Shown here piece by piece: positions 1 through 8,571 of a stretch of 64,000 nt of DNA. The stretch lies in contig NZ_AFOY02000007.1 of the NCBI RefSeq assembly GCF_000217955.3, forward strand, positions 150,326 through 214,325, read 5' to 3'. Both the position numbers and the translations under genes were made by a program. Source of the stretch: Pseudomonas fluorescens HK44 (GTDB lineage: Bacteria; Pseudomonadota; Gammaproteobacteria; Pseudomonadales; Pseudomonadaceae). The notes under the pieces are model-generated. The model searched no databases and was not told the origin of the DNA. It saw nothing but the letters and a program-made list of their open reading frames with translations. The stretch's first letter is position 1. Every line of letters starts with the position of its first letter.

Positions 1-26
1 TCATCAGCAAAATCAGCTCCGGCTGC

Positions 27-509
27 ATGAGCGAGGCGGAAATTGTGCAGATCGCCGATGAAGCCGCCCAGGCCTATGCCGATCCCGAGGCGTTTCTGGC
101 GGCCAACCCGGACATCAACTACGACGACACTTTCCCGATCCCGCTGGGTGAATGGGTGGTGGTCGGCAGCCTGCCGGAAACCGTGCTGTTCCAGGCCGAT
201 ACCTACATGGACCTGTTCGAGCAGATCGTTGCGTCTTTCGGCCCGGGCGTGGCGTTCAACATCAAGCCCAAGCAGCTGGCCAAGACCGAAGCGTTGACTG
301 CACTCAACCGCATCCAGATCCAGATGGGCAGCATGAACCCGGAAAACGGCGGCTACACGCTGATGAACTTCAGCCAACTGCTTGATGACGAGATTCAGGT
401 CGTGCTGGTCTATGGCAACGACGTCCCACGGGTGCTGGAGTTGTGTGCGCACATCGGGATTGCCGCGGCGCCGTCGCTGGAAGCGCTGAAAGTGGCGATC
501 CACGTTTAA
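27..509 (+). CDS. Conserved hypothetical protein, possibly 5'-truncated
   Basis: A 160-residue acidic soluble protein without signal peptide or membrane segment; I do not recognise its family. The frame stays open upstream of the ATG as far as base 3, so the window edge may cut off the true N-terminus; the ATG at 27 is only the first one visible, with no clear Shine-Dalgarno. Codon use has the GC-rich third positions typical of the genus, which supports it as a real gene. It stands 88 bases upstream of a small membrane protein on the same strand. No function is proposed. Confidence 0.6.
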   Translation: MSEAEIVQIADEAAQAYADPEAFLAANPDINYDDTFPIPLGEWVVVGSLPETVLFQADTYMDLFEQIVASFGPGVAFNIKPKQLAKTEALTALNRIQIQMGSMNPENGGYTLMNFSQLLDDEIQVVLVYGNDVPRVLELCAHIGIAAAPSLEALKVAIHV

Positions 510-597
510 GGCCATTACGACGGCAAACTTAATAAAACGGAGCCCTCGTCAGGCCCGACTATCCTAAGGGGGAATTTCTTCTCCTGGGAGCGACACC

Positions 598-789
598 ATG
601 GGTGCCACCTTCAATGGCCTGGTTGGCCTGATCATCCTCGCGCTGGATATCTGGGCGATCATCAACGTGTTTAAAAGCAGTGCAGAAACCGGGATGAAAA
701 TCATTTGGGTGCTGCTGATTCTCCTGCTCCCGGTGCTGGGCCTGGTTATTTGGGCGATTGCGGGGCCCCGGGGCAATATGCGGTTCTGA
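598..789 (+). CDS. Small PLDc_N-type inner-membrane protein
   Basis: A 63-residue protein with two hydrophobic helices, about residues 5-24 and 34-54, separated by a short polar loop (KSSAETGMK) and ending in a GPRG turn. That layout matches the phospholipase D-nuclease N-terminal (PLDc_N) module, which often occurs alone as a tiny membrane protein of unknown role. A GGGAG Shine-Dalgarno lies seven bases before the ATG. A REP pair follows directly downstream. Family assignment is from pattern recognition; no catalytic residues are expected in the module. Confidence 0.75.
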   Translation: MGATFNGLVGLIILALDIWAIINVFKSSAETGMKIIWVLLILLLPVLGLVIWAIAGPRGNMRF

Positions 790-816
790 CACTGCCCTCA
801 ATACCAACACATCACC

Positions 817-906
817 CTGTGGGAGCGAGCCTGCTCGCGATGCAGGCAACGCGGTTTGTCAGTTAAACCGCGTCATCGTTCATCGCGAGCAGGCTCGATC
901 CCACAG
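817..906. repeat. REPIN: two inverted REP sequences
   Basis: TGTGGGAGCGAGCCTGCTCGCG on the top strand is followed about 45 bases later by its inverted copy CGCGAGCAGGCTCGATCCCACA. The spacer itself contains a short inverted repeat (GCGGTTT / AAACCGC). This is the standard Pseudomonas REP doublet placed between genes. Confidence 0.9.
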
Positions 907-1075
907 GGTTCTCTGTGTACTTGAATCATTTTTGGTCTGACGAAGGTTCGACCTGTCATGTTCGGCGACGTAGAATGCGCGCCTTTCCTTGGACAATCGC
1001 CTGCCCAGCGCCTGTGATTGTCCATCATGGGCGGGTAACCGTCCGTTGCCACCAGCATTCACCGGGGGACTTCCC

Positions 1076-1951
1076 ATGAGCACCACCAACACCTGCGAGT
1101 ACCTGGAAACCCTCTACGAAGGCTACGGCCAGCGTTTTCGCATGGAAAAACTGCTGCACGAAGTGCGCACCGAGCACCAGCACCTGGTGATTTTCGAGAA
1201 CCCGCGCATGGGCCGGGTCATGGCGCTGGACGGCGTGATCCAGACCACCGAAGCCGACGAATTCATCTACCACGAGATGCTCACCCACGTACCGATCCTG
1301 GCTCACGGCGCCGCCAAGCGCGTATTGATCATCGGTGGTGGCGACGGCGGCATGTTGCGTGAAGTGGCCAAGCACCGCAGCGTCGAACACATCACCATGG
1401 TCGAAATCGACGGCACCGTGGTCGACATGTGCAAGGAATTCCTGCCGAACCACTCCAAAGGTGCGTTCGATGATCCACGCCTGAACCTGGTGATCGACGA
1501 CGGAATGCGTTTCGTCGCCACCACCCAGGAAAAATTTGACGTGATCATCTCCGACTCCACCGACCCGATCGGTCCGGGGGAAGTACTGTTCTCGGAAAAC
1601 TTCTATCAGGCCTGTCGCCGTTGCCTGAATGAAGGCGGCATTCTGGTGACTCAGAACGGCACGCCGTTCATGCAGATCGAAGAAGTGAAAACCACCGCCG
1701 GTCGCTTGCGCAGTCTGTTCCCGGACTGGCATTTCTATCAGGCTGCGGTGCCGACCTATATCGGCGGTGCCATGACGTTCGCCTGGGGCGCGACCAACAC
1801 AGCTAACCGCAAACTGTCGCGCGAAACCCTGAGTCAGCGTTTTGCCGGCAGTGGTATCATCACGCGCTACTACAATCCGGAAATCCATATTGGCGCATTC
1901 GCGCTTCCGCAGTACGTGCTGCAAGCGGTGAACAAGCCCGGTAACGATTGA
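1076..1951 (+). CDS. speE: Polyamine aminopropyltransferase (spermidine synthase)
   Basis: SpeE transfers an aminopropyl group from decarboxylated S-adenosylmethionine to putrescine, giving spermidine and 5'-methylthioadenosine. The 291-residue protein has the nucleotide-binding loop [13 protein letters not shown] and the catalytic-region motif [15 protein letters not shown], both diagnostic of the family, on a Rossmann methyltransferase-like fold with an N-terminal beta domain. The frame is open 29 codons further upstream, but [19 protein letters not shown] aligns with known SpeE starts, so the ATG at 1076 is chosen. An intrinsic terminator follows. Its by-product methylthioadenosine is the substrate of the mtaD/mtnA salvage enzymes encoded about 28 kb downstream. 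Confidence 0.95.
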   Translation: MSTTNTCEYLETLYEGYGQRFRMEKLLHEVRTEHQHLVIFENPRMGRVMALDGVIQTTEADEFIYHEMLTHVPILAHGAAKRVLIIGGGDGGMLREVAKHRSVEHITMVEIDGTVVDMCKEFLPNHSKGAFDDPRLNLVIDDGMRFVATTQEKFDVIISDSTDPIGPGEVLFSENFYQACRRCLNEGGILVTQNGTPFMQIEEVKTTAGRLRSLFPDWHFYQAAVPTYIGGAMTFAWGATNTANRKLSRETLSQRFAGSGIITRYYNPEIHIGAFALPQYVLQAVNKPGND

Positions 1952-1963
1952 GCGGCACTGATA

Positions 1964-1990
1964 CGAAAGGGCCGCAAGGCCCTTTTTTGT
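1964..1990 (+). terminator. Intrinsic terminator after speE
   Basis: The stem AAGGGCC / GGCCCTT with loop GCAA is followed by a run of T, 13 bases after the speE stop codon. Confidence 0.9.
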
Positions 1991-2267
1991 GTTTCCAGAT
2001 ATGCGTTGTACGAAATTTTCACAAACGCTCCAAGACAATTCACCTGCACCGGCTTAACACTCAACCCCCTGTTGACTCTTGTTCCAGAGCCCTGGAAGTC
2101 GGGCATTGGGGGGCGCTTGCCAGTAATGAATGGCAATGCCGCGAGTGATCATGCACCATTTGTGCATCGCGCAAGCTCCCGGCCACTTCCTGCAAGTAAC
2201 CGCAATGAGAAGGCGGAGTGCCGCTACATCTTTGAAACTTCAACTTCCAATGAGTCCTATAAACGAC

Positions 2268-4361
2268 ATGGCTAACCCGGACGCCCTGAGTCAGCAGCGA
2301 GCTTCGAATCGCTTGCTGCAACCGACCGTCAAATCGCATCTGGCGTATACACTGCTCTGTGCCGTCGTCATGATGGCGATGCTCTCCCTGCTGCGCGTTG
2401 CGCTGCTGGTGTACAACCGGGAGATGATCCTCAATACACCCGCCTCGACCTTTCTCGAAGCGTTCGCCAACGGCTTGCGTTTCGACCTGCGTCTGGTGGT
2501 CTACCTCTGCATTCCGCTATTGCTGGCCCTGTTCAGTGTCCGGGCGATGGCTGCCCGTGGTCTGTTCCGGTTCTGGCTGACCATCGCCTCGAGCATCGCG
2601 CTGTTCCTCGGCTTGATGGAAATGGACTTCTACCGTGAGTTCCACCAGCGCCTCAACGGCCTGGTTTTCCAGTATGTGAAGGAAGACCCGAAAACCGTCA
2701 TGAGCATGCTCTGGTACGGCTTCCCGGTCGTCCGTTATCTGTTGGCCTGGGCCGTTGGTACCTGGTTGCTGAGCCTGGCGTTCAAGGGCGCTGACCGTGC
2801 AACCCGCCCACGCGGCCCGTTCAGCGGTGGCGCCATCGGCACCCGTCAAGTCGCCCCGTGGTACGCGCGCATTGCAGTGTTCGTGGTTTGCCTGCTGATC
2901 TGCGTCGTGGCTGCCCGTGGCACGTTGCGTCAGGGGCCACCGCTGCGTTGGGGTGACGTTTACACCACCGACTCGAACTTCGCCAATCAGTTGGGCCTGA
3001 ACGGCACGCTGCAGTTGGTTGCTGCCGCGAAGAGCCGCATGTCCGAAGAGCGTGACAACATCTGGAAGCCGACCATGGAGCAGTCTGAGGCCCAGAAAAT
3101 TGTCCGCGATATGCTGGTGATGCCGGACGACAAGCTGGTTGATGCCGATATCGCTGCGGTACGCCGCGATTACACTCCCCCGGCCGACAAGACGCTGCCG
3201 ATCAAGAACGTCGTTGTGATCCTGATGGAAAGCATGGCCGGTCACTCGGTAGGTGCCTTGGGTGCGCCTGGCAACATCACGCCCAACCTCGACAAATTGT
3301 CGAAAGAAGGCCTGTTGTTCGACCGCTTCTTCTCCAACGGTACTCATACCCACCAGGGCATGTTCGCCACCATGGCCTGCTTCCCGAACCTGCCAGGTTT
3401 CGAATACCTGATGCAGACCCCGGAAGGCAGCCACAAGCTGTCCGGCCTGCCACAGTTGCTCAGCGCCCGTAACTACGACGATGTGTATGTCTACAACGGC
3501 GATTTTGCCTGGGACAACCAGGCGGGCTTCTTCAGCAACCAGGGCATGACCAACTTCATCGGGCGTAACGACTACGTCAACCCGGTGTTCTCCGACCCGA
3601 CGTGGGGCGTGTCCGACCAGGACATGTTCGACCGTGGCCTGCAGGAACTCAAGGCGCGCGAAGGCAAGCCGTTCTACGCGCTGCTGCAAACCCTGTCCAA
3701 CCACACCCCCTATGCCTTGCCGACGCCATTGCCGGTCGAGAAAGTGACTGATCGTGGCAGCCTGAACGAGCATTTGACCGCCATGCGTTACGCCGACTGG
3801 GCGTTGGGGCAGTTCTTTGAAAAGGCCCGCAAAGAGCCGTACTTCAAGGAAACCCTGTTTGTCATCGTGGGCGACCATGGTTTCGGCAACGAGCGTCAAA
3901 TCACCGAAATGGACCTGGGCCGCTTCAACGTGCCAATGCTGATGATTGCACCGGGCATCCAGGAAAAGTTCGGTCAGCGTGACCACACCGTGGGGACTCA
4001 GATCGACATCGTGCCGACCATCATGGGCCGCCTCGGTGGCGAAGTGCGTCAACAGTGCTGGGGACGAGACCTGCTCAACCTGCCGCAAGGCGACACCGGT
4101 TTTGGCGTGATCAAACCGTCGGGTACTGAACAGACCACGGCCATCGTCACGGCTGACCAGATCCTGATTCTGCCCAAGGAAAAGGAAATGGACCCGAAGA
4201 TGTACCGGTACCAGCTGGGTGCCAACCCGCATGCCGAAGTCATCCCGAATGCACCGCGTACCGCCGAGCTGCAGCTCAAACTGGAAGCGTTCCTGCAAAC
4301 CGCGACCAAGAGCTTGCTGGATAACACCGCGGGTGTAACCGAAAGTATGCAGACCAAGTAG
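2268..4361 (+). CDS. LTA synthase-like membrane sulfatase/phosphotransferase
   Basis: A 697-residue inner-membrane protein with about five hydrophobic helices in the first 230 residues and a periplasmic alkaline-phosphatase-superfamily domain after them. Visible metal/nucleophile motifs are VVVILMESMAGHS (Glu ligand), FSNGTHTHQGMFATM (the Thr region used as nucleophile in LtaS-like enzymes) and VIVGDHGFGNE (Asp-His). Gram-negative members are assigned roles in adding glycerol-phosphate or phosphoethanolamine to envelope glycans, but the substrate here cannot be read from sequence. The frame is open to 2130; MANPDALSQQ at 2268 is preferred because it agrees with the family start I recall, and an ATG at 2250 is the alternative. 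A strong terminator follows. Confidence 0.8.
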   Translation: MANPDALSQQRASNRLLQPTVKSHLAYTLLCAVVMMAMLSLLRVALLVYNREMILNTPASTFLEAFANGLRFDLRLVVYLCIPLLLALFSVRAMAARGLFRFWLTIASSIALFLGLMEMDFYREFHQRLNGLVFQYVKEDPKTVMSMLWYGFPVVRYLLAWAVGTWLLSLAFKGADRATRPRGPFSGGAIGTRQVAPWYARIAVFVVCLLICVVAARGTLRQGPPLRWGDVYTTDSNFANQLGLNGTLQLVAAAKSRMSEERDNIWKPTMEQSEAQKIVRDMLVMPDDKLVDADIAAVRRDYTPPADKTLPIKNVVVILMESMAGHSVGALGAPGNITPNLDKLSKEGLLFDRFFSNGTHTHQGMFATMACFPNLPGFEYLMQTPEGSHKLSGLPQLLSARNYDDVYVYNGDFAWDNQAGFFSNQGMTNFIGRNDYVNPVFSDPTWGVSDQDMFDRGLQELKAREGKPFYALLQTLSNHTPYALPTPLPVEKVTDRGSLNEHLTAMRYADWALGQFFEKARKEPYFKETLFVIVGDHGFGNERQITEMDLGRFNVPMLMIAPGIQEKFGQRDHTVGTQIDIVPTIMGRLGGEVRQQCWGRDLLNLPQGDTGFGVIKPSGTEQTTAIVTADQILILPKEKEMDPKMYRYQLGANPHAEVIPNAPRTAELQLKLEAFLQTATKSLLDNTAGVTESMQTK

Positions 4362-4372
4362 TACGTCAATAA

Positions 4373-4404
4373 GAAAAGAGGCCCGCAAGGGCCTCTTTTT
4401 TTTG
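4373..4404 (+). terminator. Intrinsic terminator after the LtaS-like gene
   Basis: AAGAGGCCC / GGGCCTCTT stem with GCAA loop followed by eight T residues. Confidence 0.92.
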
Positions 4405-4584
4405 TCTGCCGAATCTGTCGGCGGGCGGTTCAACCCTGCCGAAAACCCGGTCGGCTCGACATGATTGCGTGCCATGCAACCGCTACGGTTTGCCTGGGGT
4501 ATTCAGCAATTTGATGGTCATGGGTGCAGGAAAATCCTTCGCTACACTGCGAGCATCTTCCCCGGAACATCAAGGCAACTCCCT

Positions 4585-5400
4585 ATGCAAAATCGCATGA
4601 TGATCACTGGTGCCGGGTCCGGCCTGGGTCGCGAAATCGCTCTGCGCTGGGCTCGTGAAGGCTGGCAGTTGGCCTTGTCCGATGTCAGTGAACCGGGCTT
4701 GCAAGAAACCCTGAAACAGGTCCGCGAGGCCGGTGGTGACGGTTTCATTCAGCGTTGCGATGTACGCGACTACAGCCAGCTGACGGCCTTCGCACAAGCC
4801 TGCGAACAGAAGCTGGGTGGCATCGATGTAATCGTCAACAACGCCGGCGTGGCCTCTGGCGGTTTCTTCAGTGAGTTGTCGCTGGAAGACTGGGATTGGC
4901 AGATTGCGATCAACCTGATGGGCGTGGTCAAAGGCTGCAAGGCGTTCCTGCCGCTGCTGGAAAAAAGCAAAGGCAAGATCATCAATATCGCCTCGATGGC
5001 TGCGTTGATGCAGGGGCCGGCCATGAGCAACTACAACGTGGCCAAGGCCGGTGTGGTGGCGCTGTCCGAGAGCCTGCTGATTGAACTGGCGCAGCAGGAA
5101 ATCGCTGTGCATGTGGTGTGCCCGTCGTTCTTCCAGACCAACCTGCTGGACTCCTTCCGTGGCCCGACCCCGGCCATGAAAGCCCAGGTCGGCAAATTGC
5201 TGGAAAGCTCGCCGATAACCGCCAGCGATATCGCTGACTACATCTATCAGCATGTTGCCGCAGGCGAGTTCATGATTCTGCCCCATGATCAGGGCCGTCT
5301 GGCCTGGGCGCTCAAACGGAAGAACCCGCAACTGCTCTACAACGAGATGACCGTGATGGCCGACAAGATGCGCGCCAAGACCAGGCAAAGCGCCAGCTGA
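4585..5400 (+). CDS. Short-chain dehydrogenase/reductase
   Basis: A 271-residue classical SDR oxidoreductase. The cofactor motif TGAGSGLG lies at the N-terminus, NNAG follows at about residue 88, and the catalytic Ser/Tyr/Lys sit in NIASMAA and YNVAK. The substrate is not recognisable. The frame is open 40 codons upstream, but MQNRMMITGAG places the nucleotide-binding loop at the usual distance from the start. It is followed after 64 bases by a YnfA-like gene on the same strand. Confidence 0.85.
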   Translation: MQNRMMITGAGSGLGREIALRWAREGWQLALSDVSEPGLQETLKQVREAGGDGFIQRCDVRDYSQLTAFAQACEQKLGGIDVIVNNAGVASGGFFSELSLEDWDWQIAINLMGVVKGCKAFLPLLEKSKGKIINIASMAALMQGPAMSNYNVAKAGVVALSESLLIELAQQEIAVHVVCPSFFQTNLLDSFRGPTPAMKAQVGKLLESSPITASDIADYIYQHVAAGEFMILPHDQGRLAWALKRKNPQLLYNEMTVMADKMRAKTRQSAS

Positions 5401-5464
5401 GCTTGCGAGTAGCGGGTTGCGTCGTTAGGGTTGCCGCTTCTGGCCGCCCTGACGAGATGTGTGC

Positions 5465-5797
5465 ATGCTCAATTACCTGTGGTTTTTCCTCGCGGCGCTG
5501 TTCGAAATCGCCGGCTGTTTCGCTTTCTGGATGTGCTTGCGGCAGGGCAAAAGCGCCTGGTGGGTGGTGCCGGGGTTGCTCAGCCTGACGCTGTTCGCCA
5601 TTGTGCTGACCAAAGTCGAATCGACCTACGCGGGCCGCGCCTATGCAGCCTACGGCGGCATTTACATCATTGCATCCATCGGCTGGCTCGGCGTGGTCGA
5701 GCGGATTCGCCCTCTGGGCTCGGACTGGCTGGGCGTTGCGCTGTGCGTACTAGGCGCGAGTATCATTCTGTTTGGCCCACGCTTCACTACACCTTGA
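5465..5797 (+). CDS. YnfA-family (UPF0060) small membrane protein
   Basis: A 110-residue integral membrane protein with four hydrophobic helices, matching UPF0060/YnfA in length and in the motifs [24 protein letters not shown] and WLGVVE. The family is related to small multidrug-resistance-type transporters; the physiological substrate is unknown. The ATG at 5465 (MLNYLWFF) is preferred over one two codons upstream because family members start at this point. Confidence 0.88.
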   Translation: MLNYLWFFLAALFEIAGCFAFWMCLRQGKSAWWVVPGLLSLTLFAIVLTKVESTYAGRAYAAYGGIYIIASIGWLGVVERIRPLGSDWLGVALCVLGASIILFGPRFTTP

Positions 5798-5938
5798 GTC
5801 ATTGGTATTGCGGTGAAAGGGAAGTCTGTCAGATGAGTCGTTTTGCCAGGTAGGAGGGAACTGTTTTGCCGCTGTTGCATTGTAGACCCAGCGTCCGCCG
5901 GTCATCTTCAAGGCCCGGTAATCTCAAGGACTAGAGCC

Positions 5939-6124
5939 ATGCTCGTACTCAGCCGCGTTGTAGGCGAATTGATCTCCATTGGTGACAACATCTCTGTGCG
6001 TGTCCTCGCCGTGAACGGAAGCAACGTTCGGTTCGGTGTCGAAGCCCCGCAAAGCATCAATGTGCATCGCGCCGAAGTCTACGAGCGCATACAGGCCAAG
6101 CGGGCACTTGGCAAACGTGGCTGA
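5939..6124 (+). CDS. csrA: CsrA/Rsm-family RNA-binding regulator (paralogue)
   Basis: A 61-residue post-transcriptional regulator that binds GGA-containing hairpins in mRNA leaders and small RNAs. It keeps the RNA-contact residues Leu4, Arg6 and Arg44 (NVHRAEVYERI) and the five-strand CsrA pattern. It differs clearly from canonical RsmA (MLILTRRVGETLMIGD) at MLVLSRVVGELISIGDN and in its tail KRALGKRG, so it is probably one of the extra Rsm paralogues (RsmI-like) rather than RsmA/RsmE. The start is fixed by the conserved MLVLSR. The 140-base leader shows no clear promoter. Confidence 0.9.
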   Translation: MLVLSRVVGELISIGDNISVRVLAVNGSNVRFGVEAPQSINVHRAEVYERIQAKRALGKRG

Positions 6125-6129
6125 AGTGT

Positions 6130-6357
6130 TCAGTCAAACAGGTGTTTGGGCACGTCGTGCTTGAGCATCAGTTGGCATTGCTGGCTTTCAGGATCGAACA
6201 CAATCAGCGCCTGACCTTTGCTCAACGCATGGCGAACCCGCAACACGCGGGTTTCCAGCGGGGTTTCGTCGCCATTGTCGGTACCGTCACGGGTGACGAA
6301 GTCTTCGATCAGGCGGGTCAGGGTGTCGACTTCAAGTTGGTCGTGGGGAATCAGCAT
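6130..6357 (-). CDS. YheU family (UPF0270) protein
   Basis: A 75-residue protein beginning MLIPHDQLEVDTLTRLIEDF, the hallmark of UPF0270/YheU; its role is unknown. GAGG precedes the ATG at 6357 at correct spacing, so this start is preferred over the in-frame GTG two codons upstream. It is convergent with csrA, with five bases between the two stop codons, and lies downstream of mnmC on the same strand. Confidence 0.88.
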   Translation of the reverse strand: MLIPHDQLEVDTLTRLIEDFVTRDGTDNGDETPLETRVLRVRHALSKGQALIVFDPESQQCQLMLKHDVPKHLFD

Positions 6358-6437
6358 AGGCACCTCGGGTCATCAATCCGGCGATCCTACGGCGGATGAA
6401 CCTTAACGGCCAGCAGGAGCTGCAACCCGCTGTCGAT

Positions 6438-8432
6438 TCAACTGCCGCGAATCAGCCTGCGCAAGGCAAACCGGTTCGGATGGCAGGCCTCGGCGATGCT
6501 TCTGGGCAGCGGCAGCGGTTCGTTGTCCAGCCATGCCGCCAGCAACTCGCCGGACAGCGGTGCGGTGATCAATCCGCGTGAACCGTGCCCGCTGTTGACG
6601 TACAGCCCGTCGAGCCATGGGCAAGCGATGTCTGGCACTTGTCGGGCATCTTTGCTCAGCGCGGCGTAGGCCTGGGCGAACGCCTGGCCGTCAGCCAATG
6701 GGCCGACGATCGGCAGGTAGTCAGGGCTGGTGCAGCGGAACGCGGCGCGACCTTGAAGCTGTTCCGGGTCCAGCTGTCTGGCGTGCAGGCGGGTGACCAG
6801 ATCGCTGGATATCTCCTCCAGCAGTTCCAGGTTGCCAAGGTGTTCGGCGGTAGTCGGAGTCAGGTCGTCGCTCTTGAAGTTGAAGCTGGCGCCCAGGGTG
6901 TGTTCACCCAAGCGTGCGGGTGCGACGTAACCTTCAGCGCAGACCACCGTCGCCAGGCACTGGCTCTCGGCGGTTTGCGCCAAGCGGGTGATTTGCCCGC
7001 GAATGCGTTTGAGCGGCAGCTCGGCACTCTGCGCGAAGCGTTTGATTTCCGCCGCGCCGGCCAGCACCACCACAGGCGCACTGGCGAGCAGGGTTTCGCC
7101 GTCCCAGGCTTGCCACTGATCATCGACCTTGCGCAGTTCCAGCACATCGCGGTGCGTCAGCAGTTGGACATTGGGGTGCGATGCTTGCCACTGGCACAGG
7201 GCCGGCGGATGAACCCAACCACCTTCCGGATAGAACAGCCCGCCATGGGCCAGTTCGATTCCGGCTTGGGCCTGAGCGTGCGGCGGGTCCAGCAGGTGCA
7301 ACAGATCGGCGGGGAAGGCCGCCGCCAGTTGCGCCTGACGCTCGGCTTCCTTGGCATTGAATGCCAGTTGCAGCACTCCGCAATCGTCCCAGTCGACGCC
7401 ACGCTGCAAGTGTTCAAGCAGGCGCCGGGTGTGCCCGAAACCGCTGACGATCAATTGCGAAAGTGCGGTGCCATGAGCCGAGAGTTTCAGGTACAGCACG
7501 CCTTGCGGGTTGCCCGAGGCTTCCTGCGCCAGGTCGGCATGCTGTTCCAGCAGACTGACCTGCCAACCGCGTGCGGCGAGGCTGGCGGCGCTGGCGCAAC
7601 CCGCCAGCCCGGCGCCGATTACCAGCGCACGACGTTCGCCGCTCAGCTGATTGGGGCGAGCAAACCAGGGTTTGACGGTTGCCGGGGCCGGTGTTTCCTG
7701 CGGCCAGCCAACGAACTCACCCCGCAGGATTTCCCATTTGTGGCCGATGCCCGGTGTGCGGCGCATCTTGAAACCCGCCGCATTGAGCAGGCGGCGTACC
7801 CAGCCGGTGCTGGTGAAGGTGCTGATGGTCGATCCGGGCGCCGCCAGACGCGCCAGTTCGGCAAACAGTTCGGAGGTCCACATGTCGGGGTTTTTCGCCG
7901 GAGCGAAACCGTCGAGAAACCATGCGTCGATCTGCGCGTCCAGCTGTGGCAGTTGTTCCAGCACGTCACCGATCAACAGCGTCAGGGTCACGCGGCCATT
8001 GTCCAGCACCAGCCGCTGAAAGCCCTGGTGGATGGCGACGTACTGCGCCAACAATTGATCGGCAAACGGTTTGAGGTCGGGCCAGAGTGCCAGGGCCCGT
8101 TGCATATCTGCAGGGTTCAGCGGGTATTTCTCGACGCTGATGAAATGCAGCCGTGCGCCAGTCACAGCCTGTTGCTCGAATAACTGCCAGGCGCAGAGAA
8201 AATTCAGCCCGGTGCCGAAACCGGTCTCGCCAATCACCAACCTTTCGCCGGCCCGCAGTTCGACAAAACGTTCGCTCAGGCGGTTTTGCTCGATGAACAC
8301 ATAACGGGTTTCATCAAGGCCCGACTGGTCGGAGAAATACACGTCGTCAAACACCCGCGAGCGCGGGCGACCTTGGTCGTCCCAGTCGAGCTGGGCATGC
8401 GGTACGGGGTTCGGCAGTATTTCAGGGTTCAT
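6438..8432 (-). CDS. mnmC: Bifunctional tRNA U34 modification enzyme MnmC
   Basis: MnmC finishes the 5-methylaminomethyl-2-thiouridine modification at wobble position 34. Its C-terminal FAD-dependent domain removes the carboxymethyl group from cmnm5s2U, and its N-terminal domain methylates nm5s2U with S-adenosylmethionine. The 664-residue protein shows both: residues 1-240 carry VIGETGFGTGLNFLCAW and the DAWFLDGFAPAKNPDMW motif, and residues from about 265 carry the dinucleotide motif VIGAGLAGCASAASLAARGW followed by a DAO-type oxidase ending GSRGLITAPLSGELLAAWL. Length is normal for the fused enzyme. The ATG at 8432 begins MNPEILPNPVPHAQLDWD, typical for Pseudomonas. Confidence 0.96.
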   Translation of the reverse strand: MNPEILPNPVPHAQLDWDDQGRPRSRVFDDVYFSDQSGLDETRYVFIEQNRLSERFVELRAGERLVIGETGFGTGLNFLCAWQLFEQQAVTGARLHFISVEKYPLNPADMQRALALWPDLKPFADQLLAQYVAIHQGFQRLVLDNGRVTLTLLIGDVLEQLPQLDAQIDAWFLDGFAPAKNPDMWTSELFAELARLAAPGSTISTFTSTGWVRRLLNAAGFKMRRTPGIGHKWEILRGEFVGWPQETPAPATVKPWFARPNQLSGERRALVIGAGLAGCASAASLAARGWQVSLLEQHADLAQEASGNPQGVLYLKLSAHGTALSQLIVSGFGHTRRLLEHLQRGVDWDDCGVLQLAFNAKEAERQAQLAAAFPADLLHLLDPPHAQAQAGIELAHGGLFYPEGGWVHPPALCQWQASHPNVQLLTHRDVLELRKVDDQWQAWDGETLLASAPVVVLAGAAEIKRFAQSAELPLKRIRGQITRLAQTAESQCLATVVCAEGYVAPARLGEHTLGASFNFKSDDLTPTTAEHLGNLELLEEISSDLVTRLHARQLDPEQLQGRAAFRCTSPDYLPIVGPLADGQAFAQAYAALSKDARQVPDIACPWLDGLYVNSGHGSRGLITAPLSGELLAAWLDNEPLPLPRSIAEACHPNRFALRRLIRGS

Positions 8433-8571
8433 GGTTGGCTCAGGCTTGGCAAGGCGACCATTCTAGCTGATCGCGACAAAGCCGATTGATCCATGGCAAC
8501 CCGATTGGTATTGCACAGACAAGTGCTCGGCCAATCCGCTAGTCTTGCTCAATCCGGGAAGGGAGCCGCTC

